DNA from: DATFXM01 sp035315885
GTDB lineage: Bacteria; Acidobacteriota; Blastocatellia; UBA7656
Assembly (NCBI GenBank): GCA_035315885.1
Contig: DATFXM010000105.1
Span: forward strand, 1-36,263
Length of the DNA: 36,263 nt
Direction: 5' to 3'
In this document: in pieces, positions 23,327-31,631 of the stretch
Position numbering within the stretch: position 1 is the first letter of the stretch
How the letters are laid out: each line of letters starts with the position of its first letter
The notes under the pieces: generated by a model
What the model was told of the DNA's origin: nothing
Seen by the model: the letters and a program-made list of their open reading frames with translations, nothing else
Database searches by the model: none
Program-made: the position numbers and the translations under genes

Positions 23327-25336
23327 ATGACCGCACAAGTCGATATAGATCGCACTGCCGCACGAATTGCCGAGCTCCGGCAGAAAATCGAGTATCACAA
23401 CTACCTTTATTACGTTAAGGACAATCCTGAGATCTCCGACGCCGAGTACGATCGCATGATGCGCGAGCTCATCGAGCTCGAGACTCTTCATCCCGAACTG
23501 GCTTCTCCCGACTCCCCCACTCAGCGAGTCGGCGGAGAACCGCTCGAACGCTTCAATAAAATCCAACACCACGCCCCCATGCTCAGCCTCGCAAACGCGT
23601 TCAGCGAAGAGGAGCTGCGCGCTTTTGACCGCCGAGTCAGGGAAAAACTGGACGTCGATCGCGTCGCCTACGTCACCGAACTCAAGATCGATGGAGTCGC
23701 TATGGCCCTCACCTATCAGCACGGACGCTTTGTTCGCGGGGCAACGCGAGGCAACGGCATTATCGGCGAAGACGTCTCCGCCAATCTCAAAACCATCAAA
23801 CAAATCCCGCTGAAACTAAAAGGAGCCGATCACATCCCCGATCTTGAAGTGCGCGGCGAAGTCTACTTGCCCGTCCCGGCATTCAACGCAATGAACGAAG
23901 AACGCGCCGATCAGGGCCTTGCACTTTTTGCCAATCCACGCAACGCCGCCGCCGGAGCCATTCGACAACTCGACCCGCGCATCACCGCCAGCCGTCCGCT
24001 CTCGTTCTTTTCCTATGCCATCGGCCACATCGAAAACCAGGAGCTGCACACACAGAAGGAAACCCTCGAGACGCTCGAGGCGTGGGGCTTTGCGGTGAAC
24101 ACAAATTATCGATGGCACGAATCGATCGAAGGCGTTCTGAAGTTTTGCGAAGAGTGGGAAAAGAAGAGGGACTCGCTGAGTTACGAAATCGATGGAGTGG
24201 TGGTCAAGGTAGACGACCTCGAATATCAGCGCCAGCTTGGGACAATCAGCCGGGACCCGCGCTGGGCTACGGCTTACAAGTTTCCCGGTCAGGTCGCAAC
24301 CACGCGTCTTACAGCGATCGGGGTAAACGTGGGCCGCACCGGCTCGATGAACCCGTACGCAATCCTGGATCCCGTGCGTCTTGGAGGCGTCACCATCAAA
24401 CTTGCCACGCTTCACAATCAGGAGGACATCTGGCGTAAGGACATCAGAATCGGTGACATGGTAGTCGTAAAACGCGCCGGTGATGTAATCCCCCAGGTCG
24501 TCGGTCCGGTGCTCGAACAAAGAAACGGCACAGAAAAGAAATTTCAATATCCCAAGAAGTGCCCGTCGTGCGGTCAGCCAGTAGAGCACAAGGAAAGCGA
24601 AGTGATGGCCTACTGCACCAATCGAGACTGCCCGGCGCAGATTCTCGAAGGCCTGGCCCACTTTGTCAGCCGCGGCGCGATGGATATTCGGGGGCTCGGC
24701 TACTCAACGATACAAAAACTTGTAGAGCTGGGACTGGTGAAGAACAGCGCCGACTTATACGCGTTGAGCGATGAAGATATCGCGAGGCTCCCCGGGTTCA
24801 AGGAGAAGTCAGTAGCCAACCTTCGCGCGGCCATTGAAGACAGCAAGAAGAGACCTTTTGAAAGCGTGTTGCTGGCACTAGGGATCAGACATGTCGGCGA
24901 AGGCATAGCGGCGTTGCTGGTGGATCACTTCCCCGATGTAGACAAACTGCTTGAGGCAACTGAGGAAGACATTGGCTCGGTCTCCGGAATCGGTCCGCAA
25001 ATAGCGGCGAGTGTATTCGAATGGCTCCGAGACTCGCGCAACCGAAAGCTCCTCGAGCGGCTCCGAGACGCCGGCCTGCAGATGAAGCACAAGCAACGCA
25101 AGCCGAAGAGCGGGCCGCTCGAAGGCATCACGTTCATCATCACCGGAAAGCTGGAGTCGATGACTCGAAGCGCCGCCGAGAAGTGGATCGAGGAACACGG
25201 CGGCGTAGTCCTGCCGGCAGTAACCAAGAAGCTGACCTACCTCGTAGTCGGCGAAGACCCCGGATCAAAGCTCGCAAAGGCGCGCAAACTCGGAGTCAAA
25301 GAGATCACTGAAAAGCAGTTGTTCAGCTTGGCCTGA
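23327..25336 (+). CDS. ligA: NAD-dependent DNA ligase
   Basis: Essential replicative ligase that seals nicks using NAD. The product is 669 residues, the normal size. Domain order is as expected: Ia domain (ELRQKIEYHNYLYYVKDNPEISDAEYD, about residues 10-38), adenylation domain with the nucleophile Lys120 in ELKIDG, OB fold (AYKFPG), a four-Cys zinc finger (Cys412, Cys415, Cys430, Cys435), helix-hairpin-helix motifs (IARLPGFKEKS, IGSVSGIGPQIA) and a C-terminal BRCT domain (about 595-669, starting GPLEGITFIITGKLES). The start ATG 23327 lacks a strong Shine-Dalgarno. It is divergent from imuB, which places the ligase next to the mutagenic repair genes, but it is a housekeeping gene and need not be co-regulated. 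Confidence 0.97.
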   Translation: MTAQVDIDRTAARIAELRQKIEYHNYLYYVKDNPEISDAEYDRMMRELIELETLHPELASPDSPTQRVGGEPLERFNKIQHHAPMLSLANAFSEEELRAFDRRVREKLDVDRVAYVTELKIDGVAMALTYQHGRFVRGATRGNGIIGEDVSANLKTIKQIPLKLKGADHIPDLEVRGEVYLPVPAFNAMNEERADQGLALFANPRNAAAGAIRQLDPRITASRPLSFFSYAIGHIENQELHTQKETLETLEAWGFAVNTNYRWHESIEGVLKFCEEWEKKRDSLSYEIDGVVVKVDDLEYQRQLGTISRDPRWATAYKFPGQVATTRLTAIGVNVGRTGSMNPYAILDPVRLGGVTIKLATLHNQEDIWRKDIRIGDMVVVKRAGDVIPQVVGPVLEQRNGTEKKFQYPKKCPSCGQPVEHKESEVMAYCTNRDCPAQILEGLAHFVSRGAMDIRGLGYSTIQKLVELGLVKNSADLYALSDEDIARLPGFKEKSVANLRAAIEDSKKRPFESVLLALGIRHVGEGIAALLVDHFPDVDKLLEATEEDIGSVSGIGPQIAASVFEWLRDSRNRKLLERLRDAGLQMKHKQRKPKSGPLEGITFIITGKLESMTRSAAEKWIEEHGGVVLPAVTKKLTYLVVGEDPGSKLAKARKLGVKEITEKQLFSLA

Positions 25337-25433
25337 GTCTCAACAACAAAAGCGTGAAAACACCGCGGCACCGGTCTCGCCTTAAACACGACTTTGAAGG
25401 GTCTTTAAAGCTCAGGCGCTTCGCCCCGCCACT

Positions 25434-28025
25434 CTACTCCTGTCTCAAGGATTCGAGCGGATCCACTTTGGTAGCCCGCCTCGCAGGCACCCAGCATGCA
25501 GTGAGCGCAATCAACGACAACAACCCTGCGATGACCAGAAAAGTAGCTGGGTCGGTTGCACGAACCCCGTAAAGCGGCTCGCCCATGTGACGCTTCCACT
25601 CATCCAGATGCACATACTCGCTCGAAATCAAACGGAGCAGTCCGTACCCGGTTAGCGCACCGAGGAGTACTCCAGCCAGGACTAGTTTCATCCCCTGCCA
25701 TATCACCATGCGCAAGACGTTGATGTTTCGCGCGCCCAACGCCATCCGAAGTCCGATTTCCCTGGTGCGTTGGGCAACTGAATAGGCCAGCACGCCGTAC
25801 AGACCTACCGCAGCAAGCACCAGCGCTAGCACACCGAAGAAAGTCAGAAGCCGCACATAGAGGCGCTCCTGCGCCAGCGCTTCACTCGAGCGCGCCACCT
25901 GCGTTGACATGTCCGTGACCGGCAAGTTGCTGTCCAGCTCGCGCACTTGCTCGCGCACCAAATTCGCCAGCGCAGTCGTATCGCCATTCACCCGAACAGC
26001 AAAATTCATGCCTCCTCGCTCAGACTGGTCCTGTCTCCAGCTCGTGTACAACAACGGCTCGATGTCGTCTCGCTGGCTCTTGTACTTGGAGTCGGCCACG
26101 ATGCCAATGATCTCGTATTGATGCTTCGAGTCGGCATCCCTGATGCGCTGGCCGAGCGCGCCTTGCTCGGGGAAGAATTTCTGAGAGAAGTTCTGGTTTA
26201 CGATGGCCACGACCGGAGAATGCTTGTCGTCGTGCTCGTTGAACCCACGCCCGGCCAACAACGGAATCTCCATTGTTGAAAAATAGTTCTCTCGCACCAT
26301 CTGGCGATTGGTCAGGTGCTCGCCGGCGTTCTTCTCAGTCTCCCCGGGCATCAGGAAATCGGTATTCCACATGTAGTGGGAGATCAACGGAATTCGGGCG
26401 AAGGTCGCGGCTCGCACGCCGGGCAAGTTGTCCAGCCTTGCAAACAAATCGTTATAAAACTGCGTCACCCGTTCGTTCTTATACCCTCCCTGATGCAAGT
26501 CGATAGCGAACAGGAGGAGGTTCTCCTGGTTGAATCCGACGTTGACGCGTTGAAGATTCTGGAGCGTGCGGATGAACAGCCCCGCGCCGACCAGCAACAA
26601 CAACGACAACACCACCTGGACAATGACCAGCCCCTTGCTGAGTAGCGACACCCGGCTGACTGTCTGCCGGCCCTGCTTGAGCGCGGTGTTCAGATCGGAC
26701 TTTGAGGTTCGCCACGCAGGTACCAGGCCAAACAGAATGCCAGTCAGCATGGAGATGAGGACCGTGAAGGCGAGCACACGAAGGTTCAGGCTCAAATCAA
26801 CCTGAGTCGGCATGAAGTCGGTATGGCGATCGGCGAGCGCTACGAGACCTTTCATTCCCCAAAATGCAAACAGAACTCCAACAATTCCGCCGAGAGCCGA
26901 AAGCAACACACTCTCAGTCAGCAACTGGCGAATCAGCCGCCATCGACTCGCTCCGACAGCGAGTCGCAGGGAAATCTCATGCGCTCGCAGTGCCGCCCGG
27001 GCCAGCAGCAGATTCGCTACGTTGGCGCAGGCGATAAGCAGAACAACGATGACAATCAAAAAGAGGCCGTAGATATTGGCTGAGAACCTTTCCCTGCTCT
27101 CCATCATGCCCTGGCTGCCCGACCTCACGATGAGCTGCGGATAATCCTTCGGGTCGAGTGTCGCGACATCGGTCTCGCTCTTTGGAGGGGGCATCACCTC
27201 GAGGGCAAACGCCTGGAAGGTCGGCTTCAGGCTGTCTCCAACCTGCGCAAGCGTTGCGCCCGGCTTTAGTCTTCCCATCAAATGCAGCCACCACAACTCT
27301 GGACGTTTCGCAGTGGCTCTTGCGGTTTGTTCGCCGAGCACTATCGGTTCAAAAGCCACGGGTACGGTTATCGCCGGGGTCTGATCTACCTGCAGCGATC
27401 CGGTGAACTCGCGCGGCGTAACGCCTACGACGGTGAATTTCGTGGCGCTGATTTTGATTTGCTGACCGACGACATCAGTGCTGCCCCCGAAGCGCTCTTC
27501 CCAGAACCGATGGCTGATTACTGCTACCGGCGATGCGCTGATCTGGTCATCAGTTTCGTCGAGGGTTCGCCCAAGCAACGGCCGCACTCCCAGTCCATCG
27601 TAGTAGCCGCCGGTCACCGCTTGAACTTCGACCATTTCAGCCTGATCGTTGGCGACTACTGTTTGCTCGAAGAGGGGAGCAAATGCAAAGAGGGTGGTCA
27701 GCGGACTTTGCGGGTCAGCCATCCTCTCGGCCCGGAGTTTCTCGAAGGTATCGAAGCGAAACATCGAAGAGCCGCGCCTGCCCGGAGGTTGAGCGGCGAA
27801 GATGCCGCGCATACCTCCGGTTCTGAAGTTCCGGCCGGCTTCCCATTGAAAGAGGACGAGGCGCTCCGGCTCTTTGACTGGCAACATCTTGAGGAGCACC
27901 GAATCGACCACGCTGAACAGTGCGGTGTTGGCTCCGATCCCCAGCGCCAACGAAAACACCGCTATGAGAGTGAATCCCTTGTTCTTGAACAACATTCGCA
28001 AGCCGTACCGCAGGTCATGAAACAT
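25434..28025 (-). CDS. large stand-alone FtsX/MacB-like ABC permease (ADOP type)
   Basis: Inner-membrane protein of 863 residues. It opens with DLRYGLRMLFKNKGFT and ALGIGANTALFSVVDSVLL, the hallmark of the acidobacterial duplicated orphan permease (ADOP) group. A periplasmic MacB-like domain (about residues 60-320) is followed by a three-helix FtsX unit (LIACANVANLLLARA), a second first-helix-plus-periplasmic unit (LLSKGLVIVQVVLSLLLLVGAG) and a second FtsX unit with RTREIGLRMALGA near the C-terminus. ATG 28025 follows GGAGG. No ATPase gene is adjacent, which is usual for this group and is why its function is unclear; it may use an ATPase encoded elsewhere. It converges on ligA with a gap of 97 nt. 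Confidence 0.92.
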   Translation of the reverse strand: MFHDLRYGLRMLFKNKGFTLIAVFSLALGIGANTALFSVVDSVLLKMLPVKEPERLVLFQWEAGRNFRTGGMRGIFAAQPPGRRGSSMFRFDTFEKLRAERMADPQSPLTTLFAFAPLFEQTVVANDQAEMVEVQAVTGGYYDGLGVRPLLGRTLDETDDQISASPVAVISHRFWEERFGGSTDVVGQQIKISATKFTVVGVTPREFTGSLQVDQTPAITVPVAFEPIVLGEQTARATAKRPELWWLHLMGRLKPGATLAQVGDSLKPTFQAFALEVMPPPKSETDVATLDPKDYPQLIVRSGSQGMMESRERFSANIYGLFLIVIVVLLIACANVANLLLARAALRAHEISLRLAVGASRWRLIRQLLTESVLLSALGGIVGVLFAFWGMKGLVALADRHTDFMPTQVDLSLNLRVLAFTVLISMLTGILFGLVPAWRTSKSDLNTALKQGRQTVSRVSLLSKGLVIVQVVLSLLLLVGAGLFIRTLQNLQRVNVGFNQENLLLFAIDLHQGGYKNERVTQFYNDLFARLDNLPGVRAATFARIPLISHYMWNTDFLMPGETEKNAGEHLTNRQMVRENYFSTMEIPLLAGRGFNEHDDKHSPVVAIVNQNFSQKFFPEQGALGQRIRDADSKHQYEIIGIVADSKYKSQRDDIEPLLYTSWRQDQSERGGMNFAVRVNGDTTALANLVREQVRELDSNLPVTDMSTQVARSSEALAQERLYVRLLTFFGVLALVLAAVGLYGVLAYSVAQRTREIGLRMALGARNINVLRMVIWQGMKLVLAGVLLGALTGYGLLRLISSEYVHLDEWKRHMGEPLYGVRATDPATFLVIAGLLSLIALTACWVPARRATKVDPLESLRQE

Positions 28026-28178
28026 CTCGTCCTCCGTTCACGCTGGGTGGGATTTCTGCGCTTAACAACGACGAACTCGAGAAACGGTTTCAATTATTTG
28101 CCCGTGCGTAACGGGAGCCACTGGATCCGACACGGGCGCCGAGAGTCCTGTACCCCTGGCTTGACCGCCGGGCGGTCT

Positions 28179-28206
28179 TTGACTCTTGTCGTCTTTGAGT
28201 TAAATT
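28179..28206 (+). promoter_or_regulatory. candidate promoter of the endonuclease III-like gene
   Basis: TTGACT at 28179-28184 and TAAATT at 28201-28206 are 16 nt apart. Transcription would begin near 28212, only about 7 nt before the ATG at 28219, so the mRNA would be nearly leaderless. This agrees with the absence of a clear Shine-Dalgarno. Confidence 0.4.
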
Positions 28207-28218
28207 CGCGTCCGGGAA

Positions 28219-28935
28219 ATGCCAAGTCTGCTTGAAAAGACTATAACCGCTCTCAGGAAGCATTACGGGACGCCCGAGCCGCCGATCAGCTCGGATCCAT
28301 TCGAGCTGATCGTCCTCGAGAACGTCGCGTACCTGGTCACCGACGAACTCCGAATCCGAGCTTTCAATAAACTTCGCGAGTCGGTGGGACTCCGGCCAGT
28401 GGATATTCTTGCAGCGTCCCACGAGCAGTTGCTGGACGTGACCAGAATAGGTGGAATGCATCCTGAAAAGAGAGTCGAACGGCTTCGTCAGATTGCCCAG
28501 ACAACTTTGCAGGAATTCGATGGTGATCTAGCCGCAGTCGCGGCCGGGCCTCTCAAACGGGCGCGCGTCGCTTTGAAGAAGTTTCCGGGCATCGGCGATC
28601 CAGGTGCAGACAAGATACTGCTCTTCTGCAGGCTGCACAGGGTGTTTGCGCTGGAATCGAATGGGCTTCGCGTCTTGCAAAGGATTGGCTACGGCCAGGA
28701 GCAAAAGAGTTACTCGGCGAACTACAGCTCCGTGCTAAAGGCAGTCGAAGCCGAGTTGAAAGACGATTATGATTGGCTGATCTCCGCCCACCAGTTACTC
28801 AGGCTGCACGGGCAGCAAATCTGCAAAAGCAACCAGCCGCGATGCTCGGAGTGCGTGGTAAGAGACTGGTGCCGCTACTTTGAAGAGTCGAACGCGGGCG
28901 CAGCCGGCCGCTCACTCAAGAAAGGGCGGCGTTGA
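28219..28935 (+). CDS. endonuclease III-like HhH-GPD protein with altered catalytic residues
   Basis: A 238-residue member of the DNA glycosylase family that removes damaged bases. The 4Fe-4S loop is intact (Cys202, Cys209, Cys212, Cys218, spacing C-x6-C-x2-C-x5-C). The helix-hairpin-helix is KKFPGIGDPGADK. A gap-free alignment with E. coli Nth over this region puts Pro128 at the catalytic Lys120 position and Glu146 (ALESNGLRV) at the catalytic Asp138 position (AVDTHIFRV). The protein therefore should lack lyase chemistry and may be a monofunctional glycosylase, a binder, or an enzyme for a different lesion. It converges on a small conserved gene with a six-base gap. The fold call is firm; the activity is open. 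Confidence 0.8.
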   Translation: MPSLLEKTITALRKHYGTPEPPISSDPFELIVLENVAYLVTDELRIRAFNKLRESVGLRPVDILAASHEQLLDVTRIGGMHPEKRVERLRQIAQTTLQEFDGDLAAVAAGPLKRARVALKKFPGIGDPGADKILLFCRLHRVFALESNGLRVLQRIGYGQEQKSYSANYSSVLKAVEAELKDDYDWLISAHQLLRLHGQQICKSNQPRCSECVVRDWCRYFEESNAGAAGRSLKKGRR

Positions 28936-28941
28936 ACAGCT

Positions 28942-29202
28942 CTATGTCTGCCTCTTGAGCAGTGCGTGTATTTTGGCAACAAGCTTTAGGCGTTCCGCCT
29001 TAGTGGTGACTCGAAAGCGTTCATAGCGCGTCCCTATTTTCAAATCCGCGAACAGCCCTGCAGGGTCCTCATGAAAGTGCAGAAATCCCTGGGACTTGAG
29101 ATAGAACGCGCCTCGCTTACGTTCTCTGAGGCTTTCGTGCTTTCGCACCCTCTCGAGCACTTCTTCGAGTTGATCCAGCGCTTCTGGTCCGGCGTGTTTC
29201 AT
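28942..29202 (-). CDS. small conserved protein of unknown function
   Basis: An 86-residue protein with no signal peptide or membrane segment. It starts MKHAGPEALDQLEEVL and contains ERKRGAFYLKSQGFLHFHEDPAG and GLFADLKIG, then RFRVTTKAER, which I recall as conserved in short uncharacterised bacterial proteins. Rich in charged residues; probably a small cytoplasmic alpha/beta protein. ATG 29202 lies 10 nt from a TTTAGGG-type inverted repeat, so its leader is repeat DNA and no Shine-Dalgarno is visible. It converges on the endonuclease III-like gene. No function can be assigned. Confidence 0.75.
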   Translation of the reverse strand: MKHAGPEALDQLEEVLERVRKHESLRERKRGAFYLKSQGFLHFHEDPAGLFADLKIGTRYERFRVTTKAERLKLVAKIHALLKRQT

Positions 29203-29211
29203 GGGTTTAAA

Positions 29212-29307
29212 GTTCGGTTTAGGGTTTAGGGTTTAGGGTTCGTCTAATCGGGTCTCGCGCGTAACACAAGCCTCTATCAAACGAACCCGAAACCCTAAAC
29301 CGAACTT
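29212..29307. repeat. TTTAGGG heptamer inverted pair
   Basis: The left arm (about 29209-29243) reads AAAGTTCGG, three TTTAGGG units, then TTCGT. The right arm (about 29281-29308) is its reverse complement with one heptamer fewer and one substitution. A spacer of about 38 nt separates them. The arm difference is what slipped replication of a 7-bp unit would leave. The remaining space up to 29534 holds a promoter and no gene. Confidence 0.82.
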
Positions 29308-29336
29308 TGCTATCAAATCAAGACACCGACCGTCGT

Positions 29337-29365
29337 TTGATCGGCGGCAAATACTGGCTTATATT
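29337..29365 (+). promoter_or_regulatory. candidate promoter of the efflux operon
   Basis: TTGATC at 29337-29342, a 17-nt spacer, and TATATT at 29360-29365. Transcription would start near 29372, with a leader of about 160 nt before the adaptor gene. The rest of the leader shows no obvious attenuator or riboswitch. Confidence 0.5.
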
Positions 29366-29534
29366 GCAACGAGCGTAGAGGCGACCGAAATCAAGATCTC
29401 ACCAGTACATGTTGTGTTTTAGCTCTGATGATCGCGCCGTCTACGCTTTCGGTCCGGCACGTTACTTTTAGAAAACAACATCGGGCCGTAACTCGTACAG
29501 AATTGAACGCGTAGAACGGAAATCCGAAATCAAT

Positions 29535-30866
29535 ATGGAGCAGGCGGAGAAACCAAAAGCGGACCTCTCGGCACTGAGGATACACCGCGACGACGATCAC
29601 GAAGGTGGCGTGCGTCCGGCGCTGAAGGCAGTAATTCTTGGTACGGTGCTGATTGTCCTCGTTGGCGCGACCCTGATCGCCTGGCGCGTCTGGACCGCCG
29701 CCACCCTTCCTCAGGTCGAAGTAACCCGAGCGACGATCGAATCGGGAAGCAGCGGATTTGAGATCCTGACCGCTACCGGTTACGTGGTCGCACACCGAAA
29801 AGCGGCGGTGAGTCCAAAAACGTCTGGACGGCTCGAGTGGCTTGGGGTTGACGTGGGCAGCCGTGTGCGTACGAATGAGGTAATCGGCAAACTGGAGCAT
29901 CGCGATCTGGATGCGCAACTGGCAGATGCCCGGAGTTCGCTTGCGAACTGGCAGGCGGCAAAAGCGCAGCTCGAAGCTGAGCTGGAGCAGTCGCGCGCAT
30001 CACTTGCTCAGGCGCAGGCAAACGCCGAAAGAAGCAAAGTCGATCTCGAGCGTCAAACAAAACTTGTTGACAGCGGGGTAACGACGCGGTCGGGATACGA
30101 CACCGCTCTTGCCCAGGCTCGCGTGGACGAAGCCCAGGTCCGATCCAGTGAAGCTTCGATCAGGTCGATGCAAGCTAAGATCCAGTCGGCGGCCGCTCAG
30201 ATCAAGTCCGCCGAATCTCGTATTTCGCTAGTCGAGACGCAGATCGAATACACCAATATTCACGCGCCGTTCGAGGGACTGGTGATCTCGAAGGACGCCG
30301 AAGTCGGCGAAAACGTAGTGCCGGCGATTTTTGGCGGGGCTTCGGCGCGTGGATCTGTGATCACCATCGTAGATCCAAATACACTCGAGGTTGAAGCGGA
30401 CATAAACGAATCGAGCATCGAGAAGATCAAAATGGGTTTGCCGGCGGATGTTTCTCTCGATGCGCTGCCAAATGAAAAGCTGGAAGGCGAGACTTACCAG
30501 ATCGTACCGACTGCCGACCGGCAAAAGGCCACGGTTAAGGTGAAGGTCCGATTCAAGAAAGTCGACCCTCGGGTGCTGCCCGACATGAATGCCAAGATAG
30601 TATTCATGCAACGTCCTGAAAAAGAAGCCGAAGGGCGCACCGAATCGCGGGTAACCGTACCGAAGACTGCGGTGCTGGATCGCGATGGCAAGAAGGTAGT
30701 GTTCGTGCTGAGCGGTGAACAGGTTCAGCAGCAGCCGGTGACGCTTGGCGGCGATTTGGGCGACCGCATGGAGGTGAAGCAGGGATTAGCCGGCGGCGAG
30801 CAGGTTGTGACGAAAGGCGCGGATACTTTAGCAAACGGGTCGCGGGTGAAGCTCGCCCAGCAATGA
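29535..30866 (+). CDS. MacA/HlyD-type periplasmic adaptor of an efflux system
   Basis: Membrane-fusion protein of 443 residues that links an inner-membrane transporter to an outer-membrane channel. One N-terminal membrane helix (about residues 33-52, VILGTVLIVLVGATLIAW) anchors it. A lipoyl half-motif (ATGYVVAHRKAAVSPKTSGR) is followed by a coiled coil (about 130-235, many Ala, Gln and Glu heptads) and the second lipoyl half (YTNIHAPFEGLVISKDAEVGENV). Beta-barrel and membrane-proximal domains complete it (TVPKTAVLDRDGKKVVFV). It is the first gene of a four-gene unit with an ATPase and two FtsX-like permeases. No outer-membrane TolC-like gene is in the window. The start lacks a clear Shine-Dalgarno. 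Confidence 0.92.
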   Translation: MEQAEKPKADLSALRIHRDDDHEGGVRPALKAVILGTVLIVLVGATLIAWRVWTAATLPQVEVTRATIESGSSGFEILTATGYVVAHRKAAVSPKTSGRLEWLGVDVGSRVRTNEVIGKLEHRDLDAQLADARSSLANWQAAKAQLEAELEQSRASLAQAQANAERSKVDLERQTKLVDSGVTTRSGYDTALAQARVDEAQVRSSEASIRSMQAKIQSAAAQIKSAESRISLVETQIEYTNIHAPFEGLVISKDAEVGENVVPAIFGGASARGSVITIVDPNTLEVEADINESSIEKIKMGLPADVSLDALPNEKLEGETYQIVPTADRQKATVKVKVRFKKVDPRVLPDMNAKIVFMQRPEKEAEGRTESRVTVPKTAVLDRDGKKVVFVLSGEQVQQQPVTLGGDLGDRMEVKQGLAGGEQVVTKGADTLANGSRVKLAQQ

Positions 30867-30917
30867 CTTCGCTTCGGGATCGCCGCTGTTGGGGGGAAAA
30901 CCTTGGAGGTGTATTGA

Positions 30918-31631
30918 ATGGGAGAGACGCTGATCAGTATTGAAGGACTTCGGAAGCATTACAAGCGGGACGAGATCGATATCCCGGTGCTCGATGACAT
31001 AAATATCGAGGTCGCGCGCGGCGAGTTCCTCGCGCTGATGGGTCCGTCCGGTTCCGGGAAGACAACGCTTCTGAACATGATCGCGGGGATCGACAAGCCC
31101 TCATCGGGTCGCGTTACTATCGACGGCAAGAACATTGCCGCCTTCAATGAAAAACAGCTCGCTAAGTGGCGTGCGCGTCACGTTGGCTTCATTTTTCAAC
31201 TGTACAATCTGATTCCGGTGCTCACTGCGTTTGAGAACGTCGAGCTGCCTCTTCTGCTCACCGGCCTGTCGAAGAGCAAACGCCGAGAGCACGTAATGAC
31301 CGCGCTTTCCGTTGTGGGACTTGCGGATCGTGTAGGTCACTATCCCAGACAGCTTTCGGGCGGACAGGAGCAGCGGGTCGCGATTGCTCGCGCGGTCGTG
31401 ACGGATCCGACTCTGCTGGTTGCGGACGAGCCTACGGGCGATCTGGACGCAAAGGCTGCCGAGGAAATCCTGGAGCTTATAAAACGGCTGAACGAAGAGT
31501 TCAACAAGACGATCATCATGGTCACCCACGATCCGCGCGCGGCGAGTTACGCGCACGCGACGCTGCACCTCGAAAAAGGCGTGTTGAGCAAATCCGGAGG
31601 GGTTTATGAAGTACCTGCGGCTCATAATTAA
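30918..31631 (+). CDS. MacB/LolD-type ABC transporter ATPase
   Basis: Cytoplasmic ATPase of 237 residues that drives the permeases downstream. Walker A GPSGSGKTT is at 42-50, the Q-loop near FIFQLYNLIP, the signature LSGGQ at 146-150 (followed by EQRVAIARA), Walker B LLVADEP with Asp170 and Glu171, and the switch His in VTHDPRA. FQLYNLIPVLTAFENVELPL is typical of the MacB/LolD branch, which works with FtsX-like permeases and does not translocate through the membrane in the usual way. ATG 30918 follows GGAGGT. Its 3' end overlaps the next gene by 26 nt, so the ATPase and permease are probably made together. Confidence 0.95.
   Translation: MGETLISIEGLRKHYKRDEIDIPVLDDINIEVARGEFLALMGPSGSGKTTLLNMIAGIDKPSSGRVTIDGKNIAAFNEKQLAKWRARHVGFIFQLYNLIPVLTAFENVELPLLLTGLSKSKRREHVMTALSVVGLADRVGHYPRQLSGGQEQRVAIARAVVTDPTLLVADEPTGDLDAKAAEEILELIKRLNEEFNKTIIMVTHDPRAASYAHATLHLEKGVLSKSGGVYEVPAAHN

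Noticed and set aside
27282..28235. Plus-strand open frame opposite the ADOP permease
   Set aside because: It is antisense to a well-conserved protein, is rich in Arg and His as shadow frames often are, and has no Shine-Dalgarno.
7980..29273. Shared ACACAAGC-like octamer in the spacers of several inverted repeats
   Set aside because: It occurs near 7981, 9495 and 29263 but not in the ACTCAGA pairs; too short to separate from chance.
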